17,787 bases of DNA from an uncultured Clostridia bacterium (GCA_934643535.1 CAKUCE010000026.1:1-17787), one strand, 5' to 3'; positions 1 through 8,913 are shown, counted from the first letter of the stretch. Program-made: numbers and translations. Notes: a model not told the origin generated them from the sequence alone.

Positions 1-741
1 CGGAAAGCCAGCGCCTACGGGAAAGGCATGGCCCACAGCATTGCCAGAGGCCTGGCGGAAGCCGGGGTCACGGTGGTCAGCGGACTGGCCCGCGGGATCG
101 ACGGCGCGGCCCATCAGGGTGCGTTGGATGCAGACGGCTGCACCATCGGGATTCTGGGCAGCGGCATTAACGTGCCTTATCCATCGGAGCACGCGCCGCT
201 GCTGCGAAAGATCGCGGGAGGAAAGGGTCTGATCCTCAGCGAATATCCTCTGGATGCGGAACCCGTTCCTTTCCATTTTCCCTATCGAAACCGGATCATT
301 TCCGGCTTGAGTCTGGGCGTGGTTTTCGTGGAAGGCGAGGTCAAAAGCGGCGGGATGCTGACCGTTCACGCGGCGCTTGCGCAGGGACGGGAGGTATTCG
401 CCGTTCCCGGACTGGTCGGGACCAAGGGCGCGGAAGGACCTCACACCATTTTGAGGGAAGGCGCACGGATCGTGACCAGCGCGCAGGATGTGCTGGACGA
501 TCTGAACCTGCTGTCCCACGCCAGGCGGCATCAGCGGGAGAAGATCGAAGTGACGGATCCCGCTCAAAGAAAGATCCTGCAGGCGCTTCAGGTGCAGCCC
601 CTGACAGTAGAGCAGCTCTCACAGGAGCTGCACACCGACGCCGGAGAACTGCTGGCCAGTCTAAGCATGATGGAAATCACCGGGCTGATACAGCGGGAAG
701 CCGGGAATACTTTTTTGGCTGTCTTTGCACCGAAGGAATAA
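1..741 (+). CDS. dprA: DNA-processing protein DprA (5' truncated by window edge)
   Basis: DprA binds incoming single-stranded DNA in the cytoplasm and loads RecA during natural transformation. The frame is open from base 1, so the N-terminus lies outside the window; 246 residues are visible. The visible part begins inside the Rossmann-like fold at the end of the family's GSR..S.YG motif (RKASAYGKG). It continues through SGLARGIDGAAHQGAL (about visible residues 27-42), the GSGINVPYPSEH segment, FPYRNRIISGLS and VKSGGMLTVHAALAQGREVFAVPG-type core motifs. A winged-helix-like C-terminal domain follows from about residue 185 (QRKILQALQVQPLTVEQLSQ, then a GLIQRE wing). The TAA stop lies directly against the topA ribosome-binding site, and the order dprA-topA-trmFO is standard in Firmicutes. 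An ATG at 28 is internal to the conserved fold and is not the start. Confidence 0.97.
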   Translation, partial: RKASAYGKGMAHSIARGLAEAGVTVVSGLARGIDGAAHQGALDADGCTIGILGSGINVPYPSEHAPLLRKIAGGKGLILSEYPLDAEPVPFHFPYRNRIISGLSLGVVFVEGEVKSGGMLTVHAALAQGREVFAVPGLVGTKGAEGPHTILREGARIVTSAQDVLDDLNLLSHARRHQREKIEVTDPAQRKILQALQVQPLTVEQLSQELHTDAGELLASLSMMEITGLIQREAGNTFLAVFAPKE

Positions 742-752
742 GGAGGACGACT

Positions 753-2882
753 ATGGCAACAACGCAGCACGGCCAGAAACTGGTGATCGTGGAATCTCCG
801 GCCAAGGCAAAGACCATCGAAAAATTTCTGGGGAAAGGCTATAAGGTCGAAGCCTCGCAGGGGCACGTCCGCGACCTGCCGAAATCGCAGATCGGTGTAG
901 ACCCCAGCCACGACTTTGCCATGAAGTATATCACCATTCGGGGCCGGGGCGATATTCTGGCGCGCATCCGCAAGGAAGCCAAGGGCGCGGACGTGATTTA
1001 TCTCGCAACCGACCCTGACCGCGAGGGAGAGGCCATTTCCTGGCATCTGGCCAATGTGCTGGATATTGATACGGCGCAGAAGTGCCGCATCGAATTCCAT
1101 GAAATTACCAAAAAGGCCGTGAAGGATGCGATTAGCCATCCTCGGGCCATTGATATGGATCGGGTGGACGCGCAGCAGGCGCGGCGCGCACTGGATCGTC
1201 TGGTGGGCTACAAGATCAGCCCGCTGCTTTGGGCTAAGATCAAGAAGGGATTGTCCGCCGGTCGTGTGCAGAGCGTAGCCACCCGTCTGGTCGTGGACCG
1301 GGAGCGGGAGATCGAGGCTTTCATCCCGGAGGAATATTGGGATGTTACCGCCAAATTCGAAGCGCCGACCCAGAAGGGACGCAAGGTCGGCTGCGATGCG
1401 AAGCTGGTGCTGCTGGACGGCAAAAAGGCCGTTATCCGCAACGAAGCGGAGGCAAAAGCCGCCAAGAAGCGTATTTTGAACGCCGGCTTTGCTGTGTCTC
1501 AGTGTAAACTGGGCGAAAAGCTCAAGCGGCCTCAGCCGCCGTTCACCACTTCCAGCCTGCAGCAGGAAGCCAGCCGAAAGCTGAATTTTTCCACCGCCAA
1601 GACCATGCAGGTGGTGCAGCAGCTTTATGAAGGCATTGATCTGGGCAAGGCGGGGACTGTCGGTCTGGTGACCTATATCCGTACCGACAGCGTTCGTGTG
1701 TCCGAGGAGGCGGTGGCCGCCGCCCGCGGGTTCATTCAGACGCAGTTCGGGGACGAATACTGCCCGGAGAAGCCCAACCAGTACAAGGGCCGCAAAAACG
1801 CACAGGACGCTCACGAGGCCATCCGGCCCACTTATGTGGAGCACACGCCGGATAGTGTAAAGGCCTGCCTGACCAAGGAACAGTTCAACCTGTACCGGCT
1901 GATCTACACCCGTTTTCTGGCCAGTCAGATGAAGCCGGCGGTCTTCCAGACCCTGACCGCCGATCTGAGCGGCGGGGGAGCGGTACTGCGCTATTACGGC
2001 GAGCATATGACCTTTGCCGGTTATCGCGCCGTATATATCGAAAGCACGGATGACGAGCAGGAAACGCCGGAAAGCATTCTGCCGGTGCTGAAAGAAGGCA
2101 GCAGCGTGAACTTTACCTCCGTCAACGCGGAGCAGCACTTCACCCAGCCGCCCGCCCGGTACACGGAGGCCTCGCTGGTGCGCACGTTGGAAGAAAAAGG
2201 CATCGGTCGACCCAGCACGTATGCGCCCACCATCACTACGATCATTTCCCGCGGTTATGTAAGCCGGGAGAAAAAACGTCTGTATCCTACCGAATTGGGC
2301 TATATGGTCACCGACGTGATGTTGGAATATTTCTCGCCCATTGTGGATGTGGACTTCACCGCCCAGATGGAAGAAAAGCTGGACGAGGTGGAAGAAGGGC
2401 AGGCGGAGTGGCGTAAGGTGCTGCGCGATTTCTATCCTCCTTTTGAAAAAATGCTGGACGAAGCGGAAAAGCATATTGAAAAAGTGGAAATTCAGGATGA
2501 GGTCAGCGACGTGCCCTGCGATAAATGCGGCGCGATGATGGTTTACAAGATGGGACGCTTCGGTCGTTTCCTGGCCTGCCCCAACTTCCCGGAATGCCGC
2601 AACGCCAAGCCGATCCTGACCTACATCGACACGCCCTGCCCCAAGTGCGGCGCGCGCCTGATGGAAAAGACCAGCAAGAAAAACCGAAAGTTCTACGGCT
2701 GCGAAAAATACCCGGAATGCGATTTCGTCAGCTGGGAAAAGCCCATCCCGGAGAAATGCCCCAAGTGCGGCAGCTATATGGTCGAAAAGCGGGGCAAACG
2801 TGGGGAGCGCATTCATTTGTGCGCCAATGAAACCTGCCGGTATAAAGAAACGGTCACCAAAGAGGAGAAGGACGAAGAATGA
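753..2882 (+). CDS. topA: DNA topoisomerase I (type IA)
   Basis: This enzyme relaxes negative supercoils by transient single-strand cleavage through a 5'-phosphotyrosine link. The 709-residue protein opens with a Toprim domain: the VIVESPAKAKTIEKFLG motif with acidic residue Glu14, and ATDPDREGEA with the metal-binding triad Asp87, Asp89 and Glu91. The catalytic tyrosine is Tyr308 in TYIRTDS. RRALDRLVGYKISPLLW and GLSAGRVQSVA are further type IA signatures. The C-terminus carries three four-cysteine zinc ribbons whose first cysteines are residues 589, 629 and 669, an exact 40-residue spacing. Length and architecture are normal for a Firmicute TopA. AGGAGG at 741-746 sits 6 bases before the ATG, next to the dprA stop. 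The last bases overlap trmFO as ATGA, which implies translational coupling. Confidence 0.99.
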   Translation: MATTQHGQKLVIVESPAKAKTIEKFLGKGYKVEASQGHVRDLPKSQIGVDPSHDFAMKYITIRGRGDILARIRKEAKGADVIYLATDPDREGEAISWHLANVLDIDTAQKCRIEFHEITKKAVKDAISHPRAIDMDRVDAQQARRALDRLVGYKISPLLWAKIKKGLSAGRVQSVATRLVVDREREIEAFIPEEYWDVTAKFEAPTQKGRKVGCDAKLVLLDGKKAVIRNEAEAKAAKKRILNAGFAVSQCKLGEKLKRPQPPFTTSSLQQEASRKLNFSTAKTMQVVQQLYEGIDLGKAGTVGLVTYIRTDSVRVSEEAVAAARGFIQTQFGDEYCPEKPNQYKGRKNAQDAHEAIRPTYVEHTPDSVKACLTKEQFNLYRLIYTRFLASQMKPAVFQTLTADLSGGGAVLRYYGEHMTFAGYRAVYIESTDDEQETPESILPVLKEGSSVNFTSVNAEQHFTQPPARYTEASLVRTLEEKGIGRPSTYAPTITTIISRGYVSREKKRLYPTELGYMVTDVMLEYFSPIVDVDFTAQMEEKLDEVEEGQAEWRKVLRDFYPPFEKMLDEAEKHIEKVEIQDEVSDVPCDKCGAMMVYKMGRFGRFLACPNFPECRNAKPILTYIDTPCPKCGARLMEKTSKKNRKFYGCEKYPECDFVSWEKPIPEKCPKCGSYMVEKRGKRGERIHLCANETCRYKETVTKEEKDEE

Positions 2883-4198
2883 GCGTAACGGTATTGGGCG
2901 GCGGTCTGGCGGGATGCGAGGCCGCCTGGCAGTTGGCACAGCGCGGGATTCCCGTCAAGCTGTACGAAATGAAGCCCGGAAAGAAGTCGCCGGCTCATCA
3001 TCTGGATACCATGGCGGAGCTGGTCTGCTCCAACAGCCTGCGCAGCGACCGGCTGACCAATGCAGTAGGACTGCTCAAAGCGGAAATGCGCCTGCTGGGT
3101 TCCCTGATCATGCGCGTGGCGGACGAAACGGCCGTGCCAGCAGGCGGGGCGCTGGCTGTGGATCGGGATCATTTTTCGGAGGGCATCGACCGGGCGATCC
3201 GCCAGCATCCTTTGATCACTGTGATCCCGGAAGAGGTGACGGAGATTCCTGCCGAGGGAACCGTGATCATTGCTACCGGCCCTCTGACCAGCGACGGCCT
3301 TTCTGAGGCAATCGCCCGGATGCAGGGGCTTTCTACGCTGCATTTCTATGACGCAGCCGCTCCGATCGTGACGGCGGACAGTCTGGATATGGACAAGGTT
3401 TTCCGCATGTCGCGCTACGACCGGGGAGAAGATTATCTGAATTGCCCCATGACGCAGGAAGAGTATTTCGCCTTTGTTCATGCCCTGCAGACTGCCGAAA
3501 CCGCCGAGGTACACGGCTTTGAAGAAAAGGCCGTTTTCGAGGGCTGCATGCCCATCGAAAGCATGGCCAAGCGGGGCGACATGGTCATTGCGTTCGGGCC
3601 CTGCAAGCCTGTGGGCCTGAAAGATCCTCGGACGGACAAGGAACCTTTTGCAGTGGTGCAGCTTCGTCAGGATAATGAAAACGCGACGCTTTACAACATC
3701 GTCGGATTCCAGACACGGCTGCGCTTCCCGGAGCAGCGGCGTGTTTTCGGCATGATTCCAGGACTGGAAAACGCGGAATTTGCCCGCTATGGCGTGATGC
3801 ACCGCAACACCTTCCTGAACAGTCCCGGCTTTCTGGACGATACTTATCGGGTCATCGCCGAGCCGCGTTTGTCCTTCGCCGGACAGATCACCGGTGTGGA
3901 GGGCTATGTGGAGAGTGCGGCCAGCGGCCTGCTGGCGGGGCTTTCCGTTGCCTGCCGGGAAAAAGGGGAGGAACCGCCCCATTTCAGCGGAAGGACCGCT
4001 ATCGGTGCCATGGGCCGCTATGTCAGTTCGCCTAATGCCCGCTTTCAGCCCATGAATTGCGCGTTCGGGCTGATCGATCAGCTGGAAGTCGCTCCCGGTG
4101 AAAAGCGCATACGGAACAAGCAGCTTCGCTATGAAGCGATTTCCAGACGGGCGCTGGCGGAAGTCGGACAGATCGCCGCAGAAATGGCGAAGGAATGA
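2879..4198 (+). CDS. trmFO: Methylenetetrahydrofolate-tRNA-(uracil-5-)-methyltransferase TrmFO
   Basis: TrmFO makes 5-methyluridine at position 54 of the tRNA T-loop, using methylene-tetrahydrofolate as carbon donor and reduced FAD. The 439-residue protein starts with an FAD-binding Rossmann motif (VLGGGLAGCEAAWQLAQRG, residues 6-23). The family block ELVCSNSLRSD contains Cys50, and EGCMPIESMAKRGDM contains Cys223; by family knowledge these correspond to the two functionally important cysteines of the B. subtilis enzyme. The C-terminal block with VEGYVESAASGLLAG and the MGRYVS...FQPMN stretch is also typical. The ATG at 2879 overlaps the topA stop by four bases. Gram-positive bacteria commonly use this enzyme in place of SAM-dependent TrmA, which supports a Firmicute host. 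The length is the usual one. Confidence 0.98.
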   Translation: MSVTVLGGGLAGCEAAWQLAQRGIPVKLYEMKPGKKSPAHHLDTMAELVCSNSLRSDRLTNAVGLLKAEMRLLGSLIMRVADETAVPAGGALAVDRDHFSEGIDRAIRQHPLITVIPEEVTEIPAEGTVIIATGPLTSDGLSEAIARMQGLSTLHFYDAAAPIVTADSLDMDKVFRMSRYDRGEDYLNCPMTQEEYFAFVHALQTAETAEVHGFEEKAVFEGCMPIESMAKRGDMVIAFGPCKPVGLKDPRTDKEPFAVVQLRQDNENATLYNIVGFQTRLRFPEQRRVFGMIPGLENAEFARYGVMHRNTFLNSPGFLDDTYRVIAEPRLSFAGQITGVEGYVESAASGLLAGLSVACREKGEEPPHFSGRTAIGAMGRYVSSPNARFQPMNCAFGLIDQLEVAPGEKRIRNKQLRYEAISRRALAEVGQIAAEMAKE

Positions 4199-4223
4199 AG
4201 CAGGATACGGGGAGGCATGGACG

Positions 4224-5615
4224 ATGAACAGAAGAGGAATGGCATGGTTTCTGACGCTGGTATTGCTGGCGGTGTGCGTACTGCCGGTCTCGGCGCTGGC
4301 CAAGTCCAAGCAGATGGAAGATGACGTCCCGGTCTGGACGGAGGAAACGGTCAAGCAGTATGCGACAGACTACATTGGCGGACGGGATATGAGCCGCCTT
4401 TGGGGCTATTACGATTTGCAGATCCGCCGGTATATGCCGCTGCAAACCTACGAATGCTTTCTGACCAATCTGGAATGGATGACGGGACGTTTTATCCAGT
4501 TCGGCAGCTACCGCAGCTTTGAAGAGGAAGAGCTTCAGCTCAAAACCCATGTGCTTCACCTTTGCATGGAAAAGCAGGATCTGGAGCTGTACTTCACCCA
4601 CAAAAACAAGGAAGACGACTGGGAAGTCATGGCGGTTCAGTTCGTTCCGGCGGAGAAGGAAAGCTATGATCCCTCCATGCAGGTGGGGGAACAAGCGCCG
4701 GACTATACCGAAACGGAGGTCAGCTTCGGCACGGAGTCTTTTCCGTTGAAAGGCACGCTGACCCTGCCGTCCGAAGCCTCCGAGGCCAATCCGGTGCCCG
4801 CCTGTGTGCTGGTACATGACAGGGGCGCGATGGATCGGGACGAAACGCTCGGTTCGACCCACCTTTTCGCTGATCTGGCGCAGGCCTTTGCCGACCTGGG
4901 CATCGCCACCCTGCGGTATGACAAGCGCACCTATCTGTACGGTGAGTCCGCAGAGATGTCGGTGGAGGAGGAAGTCATCGACGATGCTGTGCTGGCGGGA
5001 AAAGCTCTCGCCGAGAATTCGATGATTGATGCTTCCTTAATCGTCGTAGTCGGTCATGGCTTTGGCGGAACGCTGGCGCATCGAATTGCCCAGGCGTCCG
5101 ACGGGGTGTTCAGCGCCGTTGTGATGATCGGTTCTACCGCGCTTTCTTATGAGGACTATCTGCTCAGTCATGGCGATCTGAGCGCCTATACCGCCGACGA
5201 GCGGAAGGAATTTCACGATACGCTGGCCCAGCTTTCCAAAATGAAGGAGCAGACAGCCCGTGAACAGACGGAAATCATTTTCGGGCACAGTGTGTACTAT
5301 TTCTGGGAGCTGCAGAAGACAGATCATTTTGATCTGATCCGGAAGCTGCGTCTGCCCACTTATATTGTACAGGGCAAAAACGACCCGCTGGTACCGGAAA
5401 AGGAAGGCTGGCGCAGATACAGCACCAAGGTGGGCGAAGGCGTCAAGTACGTGACGTATCGTTCCTTCCCGGGCCTGAACCATGTGCTGATGAGCGATTC
5501 CTCTACCGACGGCTATGGGATGCCGCAATACACGAACACGGCGACCCTGGACCGAAACGCAGGCCGCAGTCTGGGACAGTGGATCCTGAGTCTGAAGCAA
5601 AGCGCGGACAAGTAA
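4224..5615 (+). CDS. Secreted alpha/beta-hydrolase-like protein lacking the nucleophile serine
   Basis: This 463-residue protein has an N-terminal signal sequence (MNRRGMAWFLTLVLLAVCVL, then a VSALA cleavage-like site), so it is probably exported. Residues about 30-155 form a small alpha/beta domain resembling the DUF3887 region often fused to such hydrolases. The rest is an alpha/beta-hydrolase fold with GIATLRYDKRT, a catalytic-type Asp387 (QGKNDPLVP) and His420 (FPGLNHVLM). The nucleophile elbow, usually G-H-S-x-G, reads GHGFGG, with Gly279 (GGC) in the serine position. The usual HGSG-type oxyanion segment reads HDRGAMDRDE (His198-Asp199-Arg200). It may therefore be a non-catalytic binding or sensor protein, or have changed chemistry. 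The ATG at 4224 was chosen because GGAGG at 4211-4215 precedes it at good spacing and the signal peptide follows at once; upstream in-frame starts lie inside trmFO. Confidence 0.85.
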   Translation: MNRRGMAWFLTLVLLAVCVLPVSALAKSKQMEDDVPVWTEETVKQYATDYIGGRDMSRLWGYYDLQIRRYMPLQTYECFLTNLEWMTGRFIQFGSYRSFEEEELQLKTHVLHLCMEKQDLELYFTHKNKEDDWEVMAVQFVPAEKESYDPSMQVGEQAPDYTETEVSFGTESFPLKGTLTLPSEASEANPVPACVLVHDRGAMDRDETLGSTHLFADLAQAFADLGIATLRYDKRTYLYGESAEMSVEEEVIDDAVLAGKALAENSMIDASLIVVVGHGFGGTLAHRIAQASDGVFSAVVMIGSTALSYEDYLLSHGDLSAYTADERKEFHDTLAQLSKMKEQTAREQTEIIFGHSVYYFWELQKTDHFDLIRKLRLPTYIVQGKNDPLVPEKEGWRRYSTKVGEGVKYVTYRSFPGLNHVLMSDSSTDGYGMPQYTNTATLDRNAGRSLGQWILSLKQSADK

Positions 5616-5645
5616 CCGCAAGAACAGAGAACGAGGTGAAACGTT

Positions 5646-6179
5646 ATGGCAATGATGGGTACCACAATTTGCGCCGTTAAGCGCGGCAATCAGATCGCCG
5701 TGGCGGGAGACGGCCAGGTTACGATGGGAGAGCATACGATTTTTAAGTCTACCGCCAAAAAAGTGCGGCGCGTTTACAATGGACAGGTGCTCGTGGGCTT
5801 CGCCGGGTCGGTGGCCGACGCTTTCAGCCTTTGCGAACGTTTCGAGGAAAAACTGGTGCAGTGCGGCGGCAACCTGGAACGGGCAGCCGTGAATCTGGCG
5901 CAGGAATGGCGCGGCGATCAGATCGCCCGCAAGCTGGAAAGCATGCTGATCGTGGCCGACAGGGAAACGCTGCTGATTCTGAGCGGCACGGGCGAGGTGA
6001 TCAGCCCGGACGACGGCGTGGCGGCAATCGGTTCCGGCGGCAATTTCGCGCTGGCAGCGGCCCGGGCGCTGGTCAGAAATACGGACATGTCCGCGGAGGA
6101 TATTGCCGTGGAAGCGCTGAACGTGGCCGCATCCATCTGTGTTTACACCAACGACCACATCACCGTGGAAACGCTGTAG
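5646..6179 (+). CDS. hslV: ATP-dependent protease peptidase subunit HslV (ClpQ)
   Basis: HslV is the threonine peptidase that forms a double hexameric ring and degrades proteins unfolded by HslU. The 177-residue protein carries the short leader MAMMG followed by TTICAVKRG, so the mature N-terminal nucleophile would be Thr6 after removal of the five-residue propeptide. A Gly-Thr cleavage point of this kind is known from other HslV proteins such as the Thermotoga one. The motifs AVAGDGQVTMG, GFAGSVADAF and AAIGSGGNFALAAARAL are characteristic. GAGGTGAA at 5632-5639 lies 6 bases before the ATG, which favours this start over the ATGs at 5652 and 5655. hslU starts 10 bases after the stop. The nucleophile is threonine, unlike the serine of B. 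subtilis ClpQ. Confidence 0.98.
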   Translation: MAMMGTTICAVKRGNQIAVAGDGQVTMGEHTIFKSTAKKVRRVYNGQVLVGFAGSVADAFSLCERFEEKLVQCGGNLERAAVNLAQEWRGDQIARKLESMLIVADRETLLILSGTGEVISPDDGVAAIGSGGNFALAAARALVRNTDMSAEDIAVEALNVAASICVYTNDHITVETL

Positions 6180-6189
6180 GAGGTTCATC

Positions 6190-7557
6190 ATGAAGGAATT
6201 GACGCCCAGAGAGATCGTTCGTGAGCTGGACCGGTATATCATCGGGCAGGACGAGGCTAAACGCATGGTGGCCATCGCCCTGCGGAACCGCTATCGCCGT
6301 TCGTGCCTGGATGAGGAAATGCGCAGTGAGATCAGTCCCAAGAATATTCTGATGATCGGCCCTACCGGCGTGGGCAAAACGGAAATTGCCCGCCGTCTGG
6401 CCAAGCTGGTCAAAGCGCCTTTTGTAAAGGTAGAAGCCACCAAATTTACCGAGGTAGGCTATGTGGGCCGGGACGTAGAAAGCATCATTCGGGACCTGAT
6501 GGAAAATTCCATTCGCATGGTACGAAAGGAGTTCTCCCAGAAGGTAGAAGCTCGCGCCCAGGTATTGGCGGAAGACCGTTTGGCCGAGCTGCTGGTAAAC
6601 CCGCCGAAAAAGACGACGGCCAATCCGCTGGAAATGCTGCTGGGCACGAAAAAAGAGCCGGAAATCTCACAGGAAGAAAAAAACAAGCTGTCCCTGCGCC
6701 GGGATGAAGTGCTTCAGAAGCTGCGGGCCGGAGAATTGGAAGAGCGCGAGTTGGAAATTGAAGTGGAAGATACGCTGCCCGAGCTGGAGGTCGGCGGCAA
6801 TTCCATCAGCATCGGCGACATGATGGGCGGTATGATGCCGAAGAAAACCAAGATTCGCCGTGTGAAGGTAAAAGACGCGCGGAAAATTCTGCTGGAGGAA
6901 GAAGAAGCCAAGCTGATCGACGAAGACGAAGTTCGGGAAGAGGCCGTTCGCCGGGTCGAACAGCAGGGGATCGTCTTCATTGACGAAATCGACAAGGTGG
7001 CCGGACGCTCCAATGGCGGTCACGGCCCGGATGTCAGCCGGGAAGGCGTGCAGCGGGACATCCTGCCCATCGTGGAGGGCTGCACCGTCAATACGAAATA
7101 CGGTGCCGTGCGGACGGATTATATGCTCTTTATCGCCGCCGGGGCGTTCCATGTGGCCAAGGTAACGGATCTGATCCCCGAATTGCAGGGCCGTTTCCCG
7201 GTACATGTGCAGCTCAAGAGCCTGACGCAGGATGATTTCAAGGCCATCCTGACACAGCCGGAAAATGCGCTGACACGGCAGTACGAGGCTTTGCTGGCCG
7301 TTGACAAGGTATTTTTGTCCTTTGAGGACAGCGCCATCGACGCGATCGCCAGCGCCGCTTATGTGCTGAACGAAACCAAGGAGGATATTGGCGCGCGCAG
7401 GCTCCATGCCGTGTTTGAAAAGCTGCTGGAGGACATCAGCTTCAACGCGGGGGGCGACGATATGCCCAACGTATATCTGAACATCAACGGCGACTACGTC
7501 ATCGAGCATCTGGGGCAGGAGGATGTGACGATGGATTTGAAGCGCTACATTCTCTGA
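6190..7557 (+). CDS. hslU: ATP-dependent protease ATPase subunit HslU (ClpY)
   Basis: HslU is the AAA+ unfoldase that feeds substrates to HslV. The 455-residue protein has Walker A GPTGVGKT (residues 57-64), the pore-loop motif GYVGRDVES, and Walker B VFIDEID (Asp265, Glu266). The I-domain insertion is charged (about 110-235) and contains MMGGMMPKK. The sensor-2 helix is GARRLHAVFEKLLEDISF. The C-terminal tail KRYIL matches the family end that docks into HslV to activate it. The start at 6190 is set by AGGAGGT at 6178-6184, which overlaps the hslV stop codon; a possible ATG at 6139 lies inside hslV. Coupling to hslV is tight. No codY follows, unlike in B. subtilis. Confidence 0.98.
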   Translation: MKELTPREIVRELDRYIIGQDEAKRMVAIALRNRYRRSCLDEEMRSEISPKNILMIGPTGVGKTEIARRLAKLVKAPFVKVEATKFTEVGYVGRDVESIIRDLMENSIRMVRKEFSQKVEARAQVLAEDRLAELLVNPPKKTTANPLEMLLGTKKEPEISQEEKNKLSLRRDEVLQKLRAGELEERELEIEVEDTLPELEVGGNSISIGDMMGGMMPKKTKIRRVKVKDARKILLEEEEAKLIDEDEVREEAVRRVEQQGIVFIDEIDKVAGRSNGGHGPDVSREGVQRDILPIVEGCTVNTKYGAVRTDYMLFIAAGAFHVAKVTDLIPELQGRFPVHVQLKSLTQDDFKAILTQPENALTRQYEALLAVDKVFLSFEDSAIDAIASAAYVLNETKEDIGARRLHAVFEKLLEDISFNAGGDDMPNVYLNINGDYVIEHLGQEDVTMDLKRYIL

Positions 7558-7590
7558 CCTGACCCTGCGTGCAAAGGAGGAAGCTCGCTG

Positions 7591-8913
7591 ATGCGGACGC
7601 GAATCACTCATATCTGGATGACCCCCGGCGTGTTGGCCGGGGAGGAAAGAATCCCGTTTATCCGGGATGCGGAGATCCTGATCGACGGAAACCGTATCGT
7701 TTATGCCGGCAAGCGGGAAGAAGCCCCGGCTTTTGCAGCCGAACAGGTGATCGACGGAAAGGGAGCGCTGGCTATGCCGGGCCTGTGCAATCTGCACACC
7801 CATACGCCTATGACGCTGTTCCGCAGCGTGGGGGCTGATCTGCCGCTGGATCGCTGGCTGCAGGAGGCCATCTGGCCGCTGGAAAAATTCCTGACCGACG
7901 ACGCGGTGCGGGCCGGTACGGATCTTGGAACGCTGGAAATGCTGCGCTACGGTACTACGTCATTTAACGACATGTATTTTCACATGGATCGAATGGGGGA
8001 AAGCGTTCAGGAAAGCGGAATGCGGGCCATGCTGGGCCATGGTGTGGTAGATTTTGACGAAAGCTGCGCCGACCTGCTGCCGGGGATCGCCTTTGCGGAG
8101 AAATGGAACGGTGCCGCCAACGACCGCATCCACGTCAATCTGGCGCCTCACAGCGAAGGCGCTACCACCCGGAAGGTGATGGAGCGAACGGTGGAAGAGG
8201 CGCGCAGGCTGAATGCGGCCATTCATATCCACGTCAGCGAAACCAGAGCTGACCGGGATGGAAGCGTTCAGCGCCGCGGCAAAACGCCTCCTCAATATCT
8301 GGACGAGCTGGGAATGCTGGACGGCCCTCTGCTGGCCGCTCACTGCGTCTGGATGGACAACGAGGACATTCGCCTTTTTGCGGAAAAGGGCGTGTATATC
8401 GTCCACAATCCCATCAGCAATCTGAAACTGGCCAGCGGCGTGGCTCCCATTGCGAAAATGCTGGAGGCAGGCTGCAAGGTGGCGTTGGGAACGGACGGCG
8501 TTGCCAGCAACAACAATCTGAACCTTTGGGAAGAGATCAAGCTGATGCCCATGCTGCAGAAAGGTACGACGCTGGATCCTACGGTGGTATCTCCGGCTCA
8601 GGTATTGGCCGCCGCTACCAGCACCGGCGCGGAAGCGCTGGGCTATCATGATCTGGGGCTGCTGAGACCCGGCTATCTGGCGGACGTGATTCTGGTAGAT
8701 ATGACCGGCTGCAACTGCTGCCCGTGGAACGACCCCGAAAGCGATTTGATTTACGCGGTGAACGGCGGAGATGTGACCATGACCATGGTAGACGGTCGGG
8801 TGCTGTATCAGGAAGGACGCTATTTCACGTTGGATCCCAAGGTCGTGATGGAACGCGCCCGGAAAGAGAAAGAAACGATCTTCGAGAAGGCCCGGAAGAG
8901 TGCAAAAGCATAA
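7591..8913 (+). CDS. mtaD: Amidohydrolase, probable 5-methylthioadenosine/S-adenosylhomocysteine deaminase
   Basis: This is a 440-residue cytoplasmic metal-dependent amidohydrolase of the MtaD/ATZ-TRZ group. Members deaminate methylthioadenosine, S-adenosylhomocysteine or related adenosines to inosine derivatives. The expected ligands are visible: His69 and His71 in LHTHTP, His214 in HIHVSET, His251 in AAHCVW, and Asp302 in GTDGVASNNNLN. MPGLCNLHTHTPMTLFR and HNPISNLKLASG are strongly family-like. AAAGGAGG (7573-7580) stands 10 bases before the ATG. It lies 33 bases after hslU with no visible terminator, so it is probably cotranscribed with it. Exact substrate cannot be read from sequence: other deaminases and chlorohydrolases share this scaffold, so the symbol is a family-level call. 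Confidence 0.88.
   Translation: MRTRITHIWMTPGVLAGEERIPFIRDAEILIDGNRIVYAGKREEAPAFAAEQVIDGKGALAMPGLCNLHTHTPMTLFRSVGADLPLDRWLQEAIWPLEKFLTDDAVRAGTDLGTLEMLRYGTTSFNDMYFHMDRMGESVQESGMRAMLGHGVVDFDESCADLLPGIAFAEKWNGAANDRIHVNLAPHSEGATTRKVMERTVEEARRLNAAIHIHVSETRADRDGSVQRRGKTPPQYLDELGMLDGPLLAAHCVWMDNEDIRLFAEKGVYIVHNPISNLKLASGVAPIAKMLEAGCKVALGTDGVASNNNLNLWEEIKLMPMLQKGTTLDPTVVSPAQVLAAATSTGAEALGYHDLGLLRPGYLADVILVDMTGCNCCPWNDPESDLIYAVNGGDVTMTMVDGRVLYQEGRYFTLDPKVVMERARKEKETIFEKARKSAKA

Noticed and set aside
588..2939. Very long open frame on the minus strand opposite topA
   Set aside because: It lies wholly opposite a textbook topoisomerase, has no family motifs, and results from GC-rich codon use that leaves antisense frames open.
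2813..4354. Long minus-strand frame opposite trmFO
   Set aside because: trmFO is unmistakable on the plus strand, and the antisense translation shows no recognisable features.
5646..5663. HslV leader MAMMG before the catalytic threonine as an anomaly
   Set aside because: Short propeptides ending in Gly before Thr-Thr occur in other HslV proteins, so this is normal for the family.
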